A stretch of DNA of 33,555 nt, taken from contig CALXBD010000042.1 of NCBI GenBank assembly GCA_944386445.1, forward strand, positions 1 to 33,555, read 5' to 3'. Both the position numbers and the translations under genes were made by a program. Below, piece by piece: positions 24,255-32,150 of this stretch. Numbering within the stretch: the stretch's first letter is position 1; every line of letters begins with the position of its first letter. The notes beneath the pieces were generated by a model, which was given only the letters and a program-made list of their open reading frames with translations, made no database searches and was not told the DNA's origin. This stretch comes from an uncultured Clostridia bacterium. Lineage in GTDB: Bacteria; Bacillota; Clostridia; Oscillospirales; Ruminococcaceae.

Positions 24255-24815
24255 ATGTCAGAGAATAATGGTTGGGGCGTACCGAACCCTCCTCAGGAAC
24301 CCCAAAACAACAGCGAAAATTCTCAGGGGAATTATCAGAACGTGCAGCCACAGTATACACAGGATGCAGGTGCCTATCAGCAGGGTGGACAGTACCCTCC
24401 AAATGAAAACAGCGCTTATCAGCAATCTCAATACACGCAAAACAATGGTTACTACCAGCAGCAATATCAGGCTCCATATCAGCAGCCGCAGCAGAACTGG
24501 GGACAGCAGCCTCCGAAAAATTGGGGCGGCGTCCAGAGCAACTACTATGCCGGTTATGCAACGGTACTTCGGGTATTTGTGATTCTGGGTTCCCTGGTTT
24601 TGCCTCTGATTATTTGGGCAATCGTCGGATTCTCTCTTGCTGACCAAACCGATGGCAGCAGTTTGATCTTAGCGTTTTTTGGATATATAATCACCGCGTT
24701 CGTGCTGTGGGTCCTTTTGTCTTATAAGGCCAAGCAGTTTGATCTGCTTTCCAGAATTGCCAAGAACACAGAGGCGGTTTACAGAGAACTGGAAAGAATC
24801 AACAGGGGGCAGTAA
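24255..24815 (+). CDS. Gln/Asn/Tyr/Pro-rich two-helix membrane protein
   Basis: 186 residues, no family recognised. Residues 1-95 are of low complexity, dominated by Gln, Asn, Tyr, Pro and Gly (for example YQQSQYTQNNGYYQQQYQ), and resemble disordered cytosolic tails seen in many Firmicutes membrane proteins. Two membrane helices follow (VLRVFVILGSLVLPLIIWAIV and LILAFFGYIITAFVLWVLL), then a basic C-terminal helix (RIAKNTEAVYRELERINRG). The start follows GAAAGGATG. The gene is transcribed with a second membrane-protein gene one base after its stop. Confidence 0.75.
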   Translation: MSENNGWGVPNPPQEPQNNSENSQGNYQNVQPQYTQDAGAYQQGGQYPPNENSAYQQSQYTQNNGYYQQQYQAPYQQPQQNWGQQPPKNWGGVQSNYYAGYATVLRVFVILGSLVLPLIIWAIVGFSLADQTDGSSLILAFFGYIITAFVLWVLLSYKAKQFDLLSRIAKNTEAVYRELERINRGQ

Positions 24816-24816
24816 T

Positions 24817-25224
24817 ATGTTTGCTGCGGGAAATCCGGCAATCAATGTTTTGATTGGCTTATTGGCCCTCATTATGTCGGCAATCGCAATTATTGGTGTC
24901 ATCACTACATATACCGGCGCCGGACATGGAAAAGTCGTGACGCGATCGAGAATCCAACTCTTTGGAGTTTTTGAGATCATTGCCGGATTGCTGCGGATGT
25001 TTGGTGATCCCATCACCGGGATTGTGCTGATCGTGGCAGGAGTTCTGTTTTTGGCCAGTATACAGAAGTTTTCCCTGGCGAAGATATCGTTCCTTTTGAC
25101 ACTGCTTTCCTTGGTAACGCTGGTATTTGTGGGTGTATTTACAATCGTGCTGCAAATTGTTTATTATGGACTGCCGTTTTCAGGGAGATGGGTGTTCCAA
25201 CTGATATTAGAGATCATTTTATAA
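24817..25224 (+). CDS. Hypothetical four-helix membrane protein
   Basis: 135 residues from ATG 24817, behind AGGGGGC; frames opening farther upstream overlap the previous gene. Four hydrophobic segments cover most of the protein (AINVLIGLLALIMSAIAIIG, then FEIIAGLLRMF, ITGIVLIVAGVLFLA, and the segment FLLTLLSLVTLVFVGVFTIV). It has no recognised family. It is coupled to the Gln/Asn-rich membrane protein just upstream, so the two may form a complex. Confidence 0.7.
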   Translation: MFAAGNPAINVLIGLLALIMSAIAIIGVITTYTGAGHGKVVTRSRIQLFGVFEIIAGLLRMFGDPITGIVLIVAGVLFLASIQKFSLAKISFLLTLLSLVTLVFVGVFTIVLQIVYYGLPFSGRWVFQLILEIIL

Positions 25225-25250
25225 GCGTATAAGTAATTGAGGTGTAAATA

Positions 25251-25913
25251 TTGTATAAATTCGATTTGCATTGTCATACCCAGGGCGTTAGCAAATGCGG
25301 CAGGGTTTCTCCGGAAGAAGGCGCAAAATTATACATTGAAGCGGGGTATTCCGGGGTAGTGATCACCAATCATTTTAACCGATTCACCTTTGATGTGTTG
25401 TCTCCCGATGCAACATGGGAGGATACTGTCAACTTTTTCCTGAGCGGATGGAAAAGATTTCGGGATGCTGCAGGGGACAAACTGACGGTACTGTTGGGAA
25501 TGGAAATTCGTTTTGACCAGAATGAAAACGATTATTTGGTTTATGGGATTACAGAAGAATTCTTGTTGACTCATCCGGAAATGTTGGATATGGATGTCAA
25601 GACGTTTTCATCGTTTGCCAGGGAAAACGGGCTCCCTTTTTATCAGGCGCATCCGTTCCGCAATGGAATGACTGTGGTAGACCCCAAATACCTAGATGGC
25701 ATCGAGGTTTATAATGGACATCCCCGGCATGACTCCCGCAATGAAATTGCATTGGCTTGGGCAGAGAAATTCGGACTTCGGCAGATCAGCGGTTCGGATT
25801 TTCACGATCCGGACGGATACGCCTTGGGCGGAATCCTGACCGATCAGCCGATCCGGTGTCAGGAAGATTTGCTTCGTGAATTGGAAAAGGGGCCGAAGCT
25901 GATTCGGCGTTAA
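25251..25913 (+). CDS. PHP-domain metal-dependent phosphoesterase
   Basis: 220 residues with a TTG start at 25251 (GAGGTG seven bases ahead). The PHP motifs are in order: FDLHCHT at 4-10, a central Glu-containing LLGMEIRFD, FYQAHPFR, and GSDFHDPD near the C-terminus, which together supply the metal ligands. Such proteins hydrolyse phosphate esters or nucleotides in the cytosol; the substrate is not evident. It follows the small membrane-protein genes by 26 bases and may be cotranscribed. A strong terminator follows. Confidence 0.88.
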   Translation: MYKFDLHCHTQGVSKCGRVSPEEGAKLYIEAGYSGVVITNHFNRFTFDVLSPDATWEDTVNFFLSGWKRFRDAAGDKLTVLLGMEIRFDQNENDYLVYGITEEFLLTHPEMLDMDVKTFSSFARENGLPFYQAHPFRNGMTVVDPKYLDGIEVYNGHPRHDSRNEIALAWAEKFGLRQISGSDFHDPDGYALGGILTDQPIRCQEDLLRELEKGPKLIRR

Positions 25914-25924
25914 AAAAGGAACAG

Positions 25925-25969
25925 AAAATCCCGCAGCGGCTTTATGTTATGCAGTCGCTGCGGGATTTT
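25925..25969 (+). terminator. Terminator after the PHP gene
   Basis: A 14-bp perfect stem (AAAATCCCGCAGCG / CGCTGCGGGATTTT) with a 17-base loop, starting just after the stop codon. Confidence 0.8.
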
Positions 25970-26076
25970 GGATTGTATAAAGAGAACCACTCACTATGTG
26001 CATCTGTCTAAAGGAATAAACACTCAAAAGCACCACAGAATTAAAAGCTCAAAGGGCTCGCTGGTAGCTTGTTATT

Positions 26077-26118
26077 AAGGTAGACATCATGCTGGTTTCC
26101 CATGGTGTCTACCTTTTC
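26077..26118 (+). terminator. Second hairpin in the convergent gap; terminator-like
   Basis: AAGGTAGACATCATG / CATGGTGTCTACCTT (15 pairs, one of them G-U in RNA, 9-base loop), followed on the plus strand by TTTTC. It lies 110 bases beyond a full terminator and before the end of the convergent ribokinase gene. The rest of 25970-26161 shows no gene. Confidence 0.45.
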
Positions 26119-26161
26119 TTACATCTTCGCCTCGCCGGTGGTACATGGCGTGCTGTCACCT

Positions 26162-27055
26162 TCAAAATGCTGCCAGGAAAGCCTCTACTTCCTCATGCGC
26201 AGGCACCGACGGAGACGCCCCTTCTCTGGAAACCGCGATAGCTGATGCGGCTGATGCCCGACGCAGGCACTCTATTCCGGACAGGCCACGACAAGCACTC
26301 TCCAGAAAATAGCCGGTAAAGGTATCCCCTGCCGCAGTGGTATCAACCACTGTCACCGGAAAAATCGGATGGCTAAACGTCTGTGTGCCGTCAAAATACA
26401 TAGCTCCGTCTTTTCCTAAAGTCAGAACGATTCTTGCGTGCGGAAACCGCTCCCGGAGGCCTTGAAGAATTTCGTCAGGGGTCTTGCCGCCGCCAAGTGC
26501 AGCTCCTTCAATTTCGTTCAGCACGAAAAATTCCACCAACTCCAGCGGAAGGTGTGAAATATTCTCATCAATCGGGGAAGGATTAAACGCAATTCTCATT
26601 CCCCGCTCCTTGGCTTCCGACATCATTTGCTCCAGGCCGTTGACCTCATTCTGGAGCAGCAGCAGATCTCCCTGTCCAAAACAAGACAGCGTTTCCCGAA
26701 TCTGTTCCGGAGTAATGGCCTGATTTGCTCCACCATAGAGCAGAATGCAGTTCTGCCCGGAAGGATCCACCTGAATAATTGCATGACCGGTAGGCACATC
26801 CGACAGAATCCGGACTTGAGAAATATCCACCCCAGCCTGTGTCAGGCCATCTAAAAGCATCTTTCCGTCTTCCCCCACACAGCCGGCATGGTAAACCCCG
26901 GCACCGGCCCGACTAAGAGCCACAGACTGATTGAGCCCCTTCCCGCCCCGGAAGGTGTGCAGACTGCCGGAAGAAAGGGTTTCACCGGGACGGACAAAGT
27001 GATCCACTGCATAAACCTGATCCAAGTTCAGGGAGCCGAAATTCAATATCTTCAA
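26162..27055 (-). CDS. rbsK: Ribokinase
   Basis: 297 residues with the PfkB motifs of ribokinase: NFGSLNLDQVYAVDHFVRPGET, the sugar motif GGKGLNQSVALSRAG near 38-52, and the catalytic DTTAAGDTFTGYF near 237-249 with its GAGD-type Asp. It phosphorylates ribose at O5 with ATP in the cytosol. The gene overlaps the stop of the ADP-ribosylglycohydrolase gene (ATGA, 27052-27055), so ribose released by that enzyme's reaction may be its substrate. Length is normal and the gene looks intact, unlike the other PfkB gene at 14166. Confidence 0.88.
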   Translation of the reverse strand: MKILNFGSLNLDQVYAVDHFVRPGETLSSGSLHTFRGGKGLNQSVALSRAGAGVYHAGCVGEDGKMLLDGLTQAGVDISQVRILSDVPTGHAIIQVDPSGQNCILLYGGANQAITPEQIRETLSCFGQGDLLLLQNEVNGLEQMMSEAKERGMRIAFNPSPIDENISHLPLELVEFFVLNEIEGAALGGGKTPDEILQGLRERFPHARIVLTLGKDGAMYFDGTQTFSHPIFPVTVVDTTAAGDTFTGYFLESACRGLSGIECLRRASAASAIAVSREGASPSVPAHEEVEAFLAAF

Positions 27056-28356
27056 GCCTTCTGTCCTCCTTTTGCCAAGGTCAGAAAACGATTCATAACG
27101 TCGTCCAAAGCAAGCTCAGGATAGCCTTTAATATAAGTATACACTTTATTATGGAAATTCCGTGTCCAGTGGGTGGGAATCCGACGGGAACCAATCACAG
27201 CGCCCAGAATACTGCCGGCTGTAGCCGCGGTACAATCGTTGTCCATTCCCATCGCCACGACTTCTCCGATGGTTTTGGTATAGTCATTTTCGCCCAACAG
27301 CAAGCCGAAAATGGTCAGGCAGACGTTATTGTTGGTATGAACCGCATGCATCCCGGCAAAGCGTTCATCCACCAACCGGCGGGCATCTTCCCAGTTATGG
27401 ACTTCATTCGCATGGTCCAAAGCCCAGCGGATGTCTTCTGCCAGCGTACACTCTGCCGGGATTTCGGTCAAGCCGATCCGCAGAGCTTCTTCAGGGCTGT
27501 CGGTGCAGAATGCTGCTGCCTGAGCGGCTGCAAAAAACATTTCCCCGTAAATTCCGTTGCGGCGGTGGGAAAGATAAGCATCTCTCCAAGCGTATTCAGC
27601 GGCTTTTTCCGGATTGCCCGCGCAGGCCCAGCCCCAGGGATCGCTGCGGATATCTGCTCCGATCCACTGCTGGTAAGGATTGTCGATATCCCCTGCCTTA
27701 TCCGCAGGGATCCCTTTTTTCAGGTTTTCCAAAGCTACCCATTCAGCAGTACAGGCTGCTTCCAGATGTTCCTTCCAAAATTCTCCCACGTCGGCAGTGG
27801 TAAAATCAGGGCCGTATTTTTCCAGGATCAGCAGTCCGATAATGGTATAGGTAATATCATCGTCCACAGCGACGCCGTCCATTCCATCCCGGGTATAACG
27901 GCTCCGGGGGCTGACGCCATACTGAACGCCGCCCGGATTCCATACCTCTGTCCAATAGTCTTCTGGCGGGAAGGCAATACCGCTGTCTTCAGCCAGCTGC
28001 TTCATAGGCTCCGGAGCCCAGCCCTCTACCGGCACTCCCAACAGGCAGCCGGCAAATCTTCCCAAAACTGCGCCGGCCATCCGGTCAGCTAATCCGGCAT
28101 CCTCCGGCAGGGCAAGCTGCCGCGGGCCTTCCGGACGCAAAGCACGAATTTTTTCCAGTTCATTGGGTTCCCGGGCGTACAGTCCTGGTTCCGGGGGAGT
28201 TGTCAAAACCGACTTTTTAGCAGTCTCCAGAGCATCCTGAACCTCTCTGAAAATCTCCTCTGCCCGATCCTTCCGTCCATATTCACAAGCCAGCCGCAGC
28301 CATTCCTGCAGTTCATTTACTTTTGCCACAAGCTCCTCTGTTTTCACATAATTCAT
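27052..28356 (-). CDS. ADP-ribosylglycohydrolase-family protein
   Basis: 434 residues from ATG 28356, seven bases after CGGAGGCG; the frame is open back to 28431 but those residues lie upstream of the ribosome site. An unusual helical N-terminal extension (about 1-85) precedes the family fold: AGAVLGRFAGCLLGVPVEGW at 94-113, the metal-binding VDDDITYT at 164-171, and the second metal motif GMDNDCTAATAG at 370-381. The family removes ADP-ribose from proteins or small molecules, but many bacterial members act on other ribosides. Coupling to ribokinase suggests release and use of ribose. A divergent AraC regulator starts 110 bases away. Confidence 0.85.
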   Translation of the reverse strand: MNYVKTEELVAKVNELQEWLRLACEYGRKDRAEEIFREVQDALETAKKSVLTTPPEPGLYAREPNELEKIRALRPEGPRQLALPEDAGLADRMAGAVLGRFAGCLLGVPVEGWAPEPMKQLAEDSGIAFPPEDYWTEVWNPGGVQYGVSPRSRYTRDGMDGVAVDDDITYTIIGLLILEKYGPDFTTADVGEFWKEHLEAACTAEWVALENLKKGIPADKAGDIDNPYQQWIGADIRSDPWGWACAGNPEKAAEYAWRDAYLSHRRNGIYGEMFFAAAQAAAFCTDSPEEALRIGLTEIPAECTLAEDIRWALDHANEVHNWEDARRLVDERFAGMHAVHTNNNVCLTIFGLLLGENDYTKTIGEVVAMGMDNDCTAATAGSILGAVIGSRRIPTHWTRNFHNKVYTYIKGYPELALDDVMNRFLTLAKGGQKA

Positions 28357-28383
28357 CCTAATCGCCTCCGCTGTTTCAAAGTC

Positions 28384-28425
28384 TTTACAAATACCAGGGA
28401 ATACTGTTATAATAAACAGTATAAT
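28384..28425 (+). promoter_or_regulatory. Divergent promoter region with a palindrome
   Basis: For the AraC-type gene: TTTACA (28384-28389), 18-base spacer, TATAAT (28408-28413); a second TATAAT is at 28420-28425. The palindrome ACTGTT-ATAATA-AACAGT (28403-28420) covers the first -10 and may be a regulator site. Confidence 0.5.
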
Positions 28426-28466
28426 AGACAAAACTGCACATTTCTACCTAAAAAAAGGAGTTTTAT

Positions 28467-29324
28467 ATGCAAAAACAATCAATCCCCGGAGAGTATCGTT
28501 TAACCTATGCGCCCTTCCGTTTTTTGGAGGATGCCACGGTGCAGCCCTTCCACCTGGGAACGGATTCGCCGGCGCTTAAGGATATCGAAGAGCTGCACTA
28601 TCATGATGGCTTGGAGCTTGGGATCTGTGTGGAAGGTTCAGGGATCTTTATCATTGACGGGGAGCCTCTGAGCTTTTCTGCGCCCTGCGCTACCATTATT
28701 TACCCCCAGCAATTTCATAAGGCCAGAAGCAGCCTGCTGCCCAGCCGGTGGTACTTTGCCACCTTCTGTCCGGAGCTGCTCCTGCCGGACCTAGAGGCTG
28801 GTGCCAGCCGGGAACTGTTTTCTCCGGAAAACGTACCGCCAGAACTGAGCCTGTTCGGTCCGGATTCGCCGCTTTATTGGCTGGCGGACAGGATTATTTC
28901 GGAAATGCGGGAACGTCCGCCCCTGTTTTTGGAATGTATCCGGGGGCTGCTTCAGGCACTGGTAATCACCCACAGCCGGATGCTGGAACCGGCAGAGGAC
29001 ATTCCTCGCCGGAACCGGAACCGGCTAGGGCCGGTGGTCAGCTACATCAGTCAGCACTTTCGGGAGGAGCTGACTGTTCCGGAAATCGCAGAGCAATTCC
29101 ATGTCAGCGAGACGACTCTCCGCCGTTGGTTTTGGGAAGCACTGCGGACGACTCCGCTGGAATACCTTCACAAGGTGCGGTTGTCAGCGGCCTGTTCCCT
29201 GATTCGCAGTGGGGTACCTGTACTGGAAGCGGCCTTAACAGTGGGATACAATTCCCTTTCCTCCTTCCACCGGAAGTTTAGGCAGGCTTACGGCTGTTCG
29301 CCCACAGAATATCTCCGTGCCTGA
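28467..29324 (+). CDS. AraC-family transcriptional regulator
   Basis: 285 residues. The N-terminal cupin part has LHYHDGLELGICVEGSGIFI and ATIIYPQQFHKA; the C-terminal 100 residues have two helix-turn-helix motifs (LTVPEIAEQFHVSETTLRRW and AALTVGYNSLSSFHRKFR), ending CSPTEYLRA. The start follows AAAAAAGGAG. It is divergent from the ADP-ribosylglycohydrolase-ribokinase operon and is its likely regulator. It converges on the ABC permease gene with only 13 bases between the stops and no visible terminator. Confidence 0.93.
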   Translation: MQKQSIPGEYRLTYAPFRFLEDATVQPFHLGTDSPALKDIEELHYHDGLELGICVEGSGIFIIDGEPLSFSAPCATIIYPQQFHKARSSLLPSRWYFATFCPELLLPDLEAGASRELFSPENVPPELSLFGPDSPLYWLADRIISEMRERPPLFLECIRGLLQALVITHSRMLEPAEDIPRRNRNRLGPVVSYISQHFREELTVPEIAEQFHVSETTLRRWFWEALRTTPLEYLHKVRLSAACSLIRSGVPVLEAALTVGYNSLSSFHRKFRQAYGCSPTEYLRA

Positions 29325-29337
29325 ACCAAAACGGCCT

Positions 29338-30114
29338 TTACGAGCCTGTCGAGCGGTAATGCCGCAGCCCAAACCGCCAGAAAAGATAGGCCGGTATCAG
29401 GAAAATCAGGGCAGCCAGCGGTGACAAAGCGTTCCAGATGCTGTCTGTCCGACCAAGCAGGAACAGCAGCGGATAATATTGAATCATGGCCATAGGAATG
29501 ACAAAGGTCCAGAATTTTAAGATTGCCTTGCCGTAAATCACTGCCGGGTAAGCACCAAATTCCCGCCCGCCATCAATAAAAATATTTAGCACTTCCAGTC
29601 CCTCAATGGTGAAAAAACTGGCGCCAGCGTAAAAAAGAAACAATCCTGCAAAAATAGCCGTTCCTCCCAGCAGCATTCCACAGAGGGTCAAAACCCGAGG
29701 AAGAGTCCATTCTACCCCGCAGGTAAGAATAGCATAGCAAAAAACCAACAATGCCTGAAAATATTTTCCCAAGCGGGAGAAATCGATTTGGGATACCATT
29801 ACCTGAAAGATCGTACTGCGTGGCCGAATCAAAATACGGTCAAACTGTCCGTTTCCGATAAGGGTGGGAAATCGGTCAAACCCTCGGAAGAAACACTCAC
29901 AAAAAGACAAAGACAGCATCACTGATGCGAAGCAGATGAGCACTTCCTGATAAGTAAAACCCTCCACGGCGTGGAACCGGTCAAAAAGAAAATATATGCT
30001 CAAAAATGCCGAAAATGCTGTTAGAAACTGGCCCCAAAAGGTCATCCAAAAAGAGGCCGGATACTGCATCGTACTCCGCAGATGGATGGAAAAATAACGT
30101 CCATAAAGTTTCAT
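29338..30114 (-). CDS. ABC-2 type exporter permease (COG3694-like)
   Basis: 258 residues with six hydrophobic segments. The pattern YGRYFSIHLRSTMQYPASFW at the start, GNGQFDRILIRPRSTIFQVM in the middle and INIFIDGGREFGAYP-like IFIDGGREFGAYPAVIYGK later is what I recognise as the second permease of COG4586/4587/3694 transporters. It would pair with the permease encoded upstream and the ATPase at 30944. The cargo is unknown. It ends the operon. Confidence 0.85.
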   Translation of the reverse strand: MKLYGRYFSIHLRSTMQYPASFWMTFWGQFLTAFSAFLSIYFLFDRFHAVEGFTYQEVLICFASVMLSLSFCECFFRGFDRFPTLIGNGQFDRILIRPRSTIFQVMVSQIDFSRLGKYFQALLVFCYAILTCGVEWTLPRVLTLCGMLLGGTAIFAGLFLFYAGASFFTIEGLEVLNIFIDGGREFGAYPAVIYGKAILKFWTFVIPMAMIQYYPLLFLLGRTDSIWNALSPLAALIFLIPAYLFWRFGLRHYRSTGS

Positions 30115-30118
30115 GTTC

Positions 30119-30931
30119 TCAGCCTCCTTGTACTACAGCACGTTTCAGAGCGTTCTGAAAGATCAATGCGCCCAGAGCAATCAACGTACCTGTCCAGAAT
30201 ATCTGCAACAAAACTCCCCACAAGATTTCCATCCCGGCAATATCACCGCTGTAAATCCGGAAAGGTAAATTCTGCGCCGATGCAAAGGGTAGAAATTCCA
30301 TAAATTTCTGAATTCTATCCGGCAAAAACGGCAGCGGAATCAAAGCCCCGGAGCAGAATTCTGACAAAGAGCCAAAAATCATTCGTAAACCCAGCGGTGA
30401 CAGGGTATAAAAGGTTAAGCCATACACAATCATGGTCATAGAAACCATCAGCAAGAGGGCCATCCCCATGGTAACTAGAAACAGCGCAAAAATTGGCAAG
30501 TTGACTGGCAATTTCATGTGAAAAGGTTCCGGCAGTAAAAAGGCGATAACCAATACCGGCAAACACCGGAGCGCCGCTTTTGCCACTCGACTAGCCATAC
30601 TGCGGGTGAACCAAAACAGGTACAAATTCATGGGCCGACAAAGCTCATACGCCACATTTCCACTGGTGATGGCCTCAAAAATATCCCCATCAAAATACCA
30701 GCTCATATAAAGGGTTAAAAATGCCTGCTGAAGCCAGATGTAGGAGACCAGGGCGGAGAATTCCATAGGAAACGCCTCCGGATTTGCCTGATAAAAGGCC
30801 TTGTACAGAAGGATTTCCATGAATCCCCAGAAAAACTGGGTAGACAGCCCAGCCAGTGCCGCCAGTCGGTATTGCAAGCCATTGATGAACCGAATACGAA
30901 AAATGGAACGGTATTTGGCAAGCGTACTCAT
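30119..30931 (-). CDS. ABC-2 type exporter permease (COG4587-like)
   Basis: 270 residues from ATG 30931 (MSTLAKYRSIFRIRFINGLQ), eight bases after GGGGG; a GTG nine bases earlier in frame overlaps that site. Six hydrophobic segments are seen, with the middle-loop pattern ITSGNVAYELCRPMNLYLFW shared by first permeases of this exporter type. It lies between the ATPase gene (12 bases upstream) and the second permease (4 bases downstream), a compact three-gene export operon. Confidence 0.87.
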   Translation of the reverse strand: MSTLAKYRSIFRIRFINGLQYRLAALAGLSTQFFWGFMEILLYKAFYQANPEAFPMEFSALVSYIWLQQAFLTLYMSWYFDGDIFEAITSGNVAYELCRPMNLYLFWFTRSMASRVAKAALRCLPVLVIAFLLPEPFHMKLPVNLPIFALFLVTMGMALLLMVSMTMIVYGLTFYTLSPLGLRMIFGSLSEFCSGALIPLPFLPDRIQKFMEFLPFASAQNLPFRIYSGDIAGMEILWGVLLQIFWTGTLIALGALIFQNALKRAVVQGG

Positions 30932-30943
30932 CTGTGGCACCCC

Positions 30944-31918
30944 CTAAATCCGGTATTCACGGTAGAGATTGGCGACAATTTCGTCAATGGGCGGATCCTC
31001 TACTGACACATCCCGCAGTTCCACCTGAGAGGACAAGCTGGAAATAGCCTGAGAGACCGAAAGCATTTCGGGAGTCAACAGCAAAACGCCATGATTCTCG
31101 CCCTTTTCCTGCCAGGAAAGCCCTTCCGGCAATTCCGGGGTATTGCCCTGGTACTCGATCCGAAGGGTTTTTCCGCTAGAAAACTGCTTTTTGAGCCCTT
31201 CCAGAGTCCCGTCCAGCAGGATTTTTCCTTTTCCGATCAGGATCACCCGGGAAGCCAGTGCTTCAATATCCTGCATATCATGTGTGGTCAGGATGACGGT
31301 GGTTCCCCGGCGCTGGTTTAGTTCCCGGATAAAGCTCCGGACCGCCAGCTTGGAAACAGCATCCAGACCAATGGTAGGCTCGTCCAAAAAGAGAATCTTC
31401 GGGCTGTGCAGCAGAGAGGCGGCAATTTCGCACCGCATTCGTTGGCCTAAAGAAAGCTGCCGGGTGGGGGTTTTGATAATCTCTGAAAGATTTAAAAGCT
31501 CTGTCAGTTCCCGGAGGTTCCGGCTGTATTCCGCCTCCGGAACCGCGTAAATATCCTTTAAAAGCTCAAAGGAATCGATGACCGGCACATCCCACCAAAG
31601 CTGGGACCGCTGACCAAAGACTACTCCGATATCCCGGACATGACGGGCGCGGTCCTTCCACGGACACAGGCCGTTTATTTCACACTGCCCGCTGTCGGGG
31701 GTCAAAATACCGGATAGGACCTTGATGGTACTGCTTTTTCCGGCGCCGTTGGGGCCGATATAGCCCACCATTTCTCCCTCCCGGATGGTGAAAGAGATGT
31801 CGTTCAGGGCATGAACCAAATTGTACTGCCGCTTCCAGAGCGCTTTGACCGCCTCCTTCATACCGGCATTTCGCCGGGCCACCCGGAAGGTTTTGGAAAT
31901 GTGTTCCACCGTAATCAT
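30944..31918 (-). CDS. ABC exporter ATP-binding protein (COG4586-like)
   Basis: 324 residues from ATG 31918 after AAAGGAGGAATTCAG; upstream frame extension to 32020 would read through the leader hairpin. Walker A GPNGAGKS is at 55-62, the signature LSLGQ at 155-159, Walker B LFLDEP with Asp179-Glu180, and a switch His in TTHDMQD. VFGQRSQLWWDVPVIDSFELL is characteristic of the COG4586 subgroup. It powers the two ABC-2 permeases encoded next. Expression is probably set by the leader region at 31936-32034. Confidence 0.93.
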   Translation of the reverse strand: MITVEHISKTFRVARRNAGMKEAVKALWKRQYNLVHALNDISFTIREGEMVGYIGPNGAGKSSTIKVLSGILTPDSGQCEINGLCPWKDRARHVRDIGVVFGQRSQLWWDVPVIDSFELLKDIYAVPEAEYSRNLRELTELLNLSEIIKTPTRQLSLGQRMRCEIAASLLHSPKILFLDEPTIGLDAVSKLAVRSFIRELNQRRGTTVILTTHDMQDIEALASRVILIGKGKILLDGTLEGLKKQFSSGKTLRIEYQGNTPELPEGLSWQEKGENHGVLLLTPEMLSVSQAISSLSSQVELRDVSVEDPPIDEIVANLYREYRI

Positions 31919-31935
31919 CTGAATTCCTCCTTTAC

Positions 31936-31973
31936 AAAACGAAAGGCCCCTGACCGCAGTCAGAGGCCTTTCG
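31936..31973 (-). terminator. Leader terminator/attenuator before the ABC exporter operon
   Basis: On the minus strand, CGAAAGGCCTCTGAC-TGCG-GTCAGGGGCCTTTCG (one mismatch in a 15-bp stem) followed by TTTT. It lies between the stop of a 16-residue leader peptide (31984) and the ribosome site of the ATPase gene, the usual place for a transcription attenuator. Confidence 0.75.
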
Positions 31974-31983
31974 CAGTTTCCGA

Positions 31984-32034
31984 TTATCCCTGCAAAAAAG
32001 CGGCCTTCTGACGATAGCACAGGTTCTTCTTCAT
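31984..32034 (-). CDS. Putative leader peptide MKKNLCYRQKAAFLQG
   Basis: A 16-residue reading frame from ATG 32034 to TAA 31986-31984 with its own ribosome site (AAAAAAAGGAGCGG). It is the first frame after a consensus promoter and ends about ten bases before a terminator hairpin. The arrangement resembles leader peptides that sense ribosome stalling and set read-through into resistance or export genes. The peptide sequence itself matches none that I can recall. Confidence 0.55.
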   Translation of the reverse strand: MKKNLCYRQKAAFLQG

Positions 32035-32067
32035 ACTGACCGCTCCTTTTTTTAAAAATGGAATTTT

Positions 32068-32096
32068 ATTATATAGTTTTCAATTTATAATGTCAA
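32068..32096 (-). promoter_or_regulatory. Consensus promoter of the ABC exporter operon
   Basis: Minus-strand TTGACA (32096-32091), 17-base spacer, TATAAT (32073-32068): a perfect sigma-A consensus in an AT-rich stretch, 34 bases before the leader-peptide ATG. Such a strong promoter followed by a terminator fits control by attenuation. Confidence 0.85.
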
Positions 32097-32150
32097 TATT
32101 TTAATCAAAATTTTGTAATAAAATACAATTTTATTTCTAAAAACACAGCG

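Noticed and set aside
24255-24540. CAG/CAA-rich tract as a DNA repeat array or CRISPR-like element
   Set aside because: The repeats are irregular, keep one reading frame and encode the Gln/Tyr-rich tail; there are no spaced identical units.
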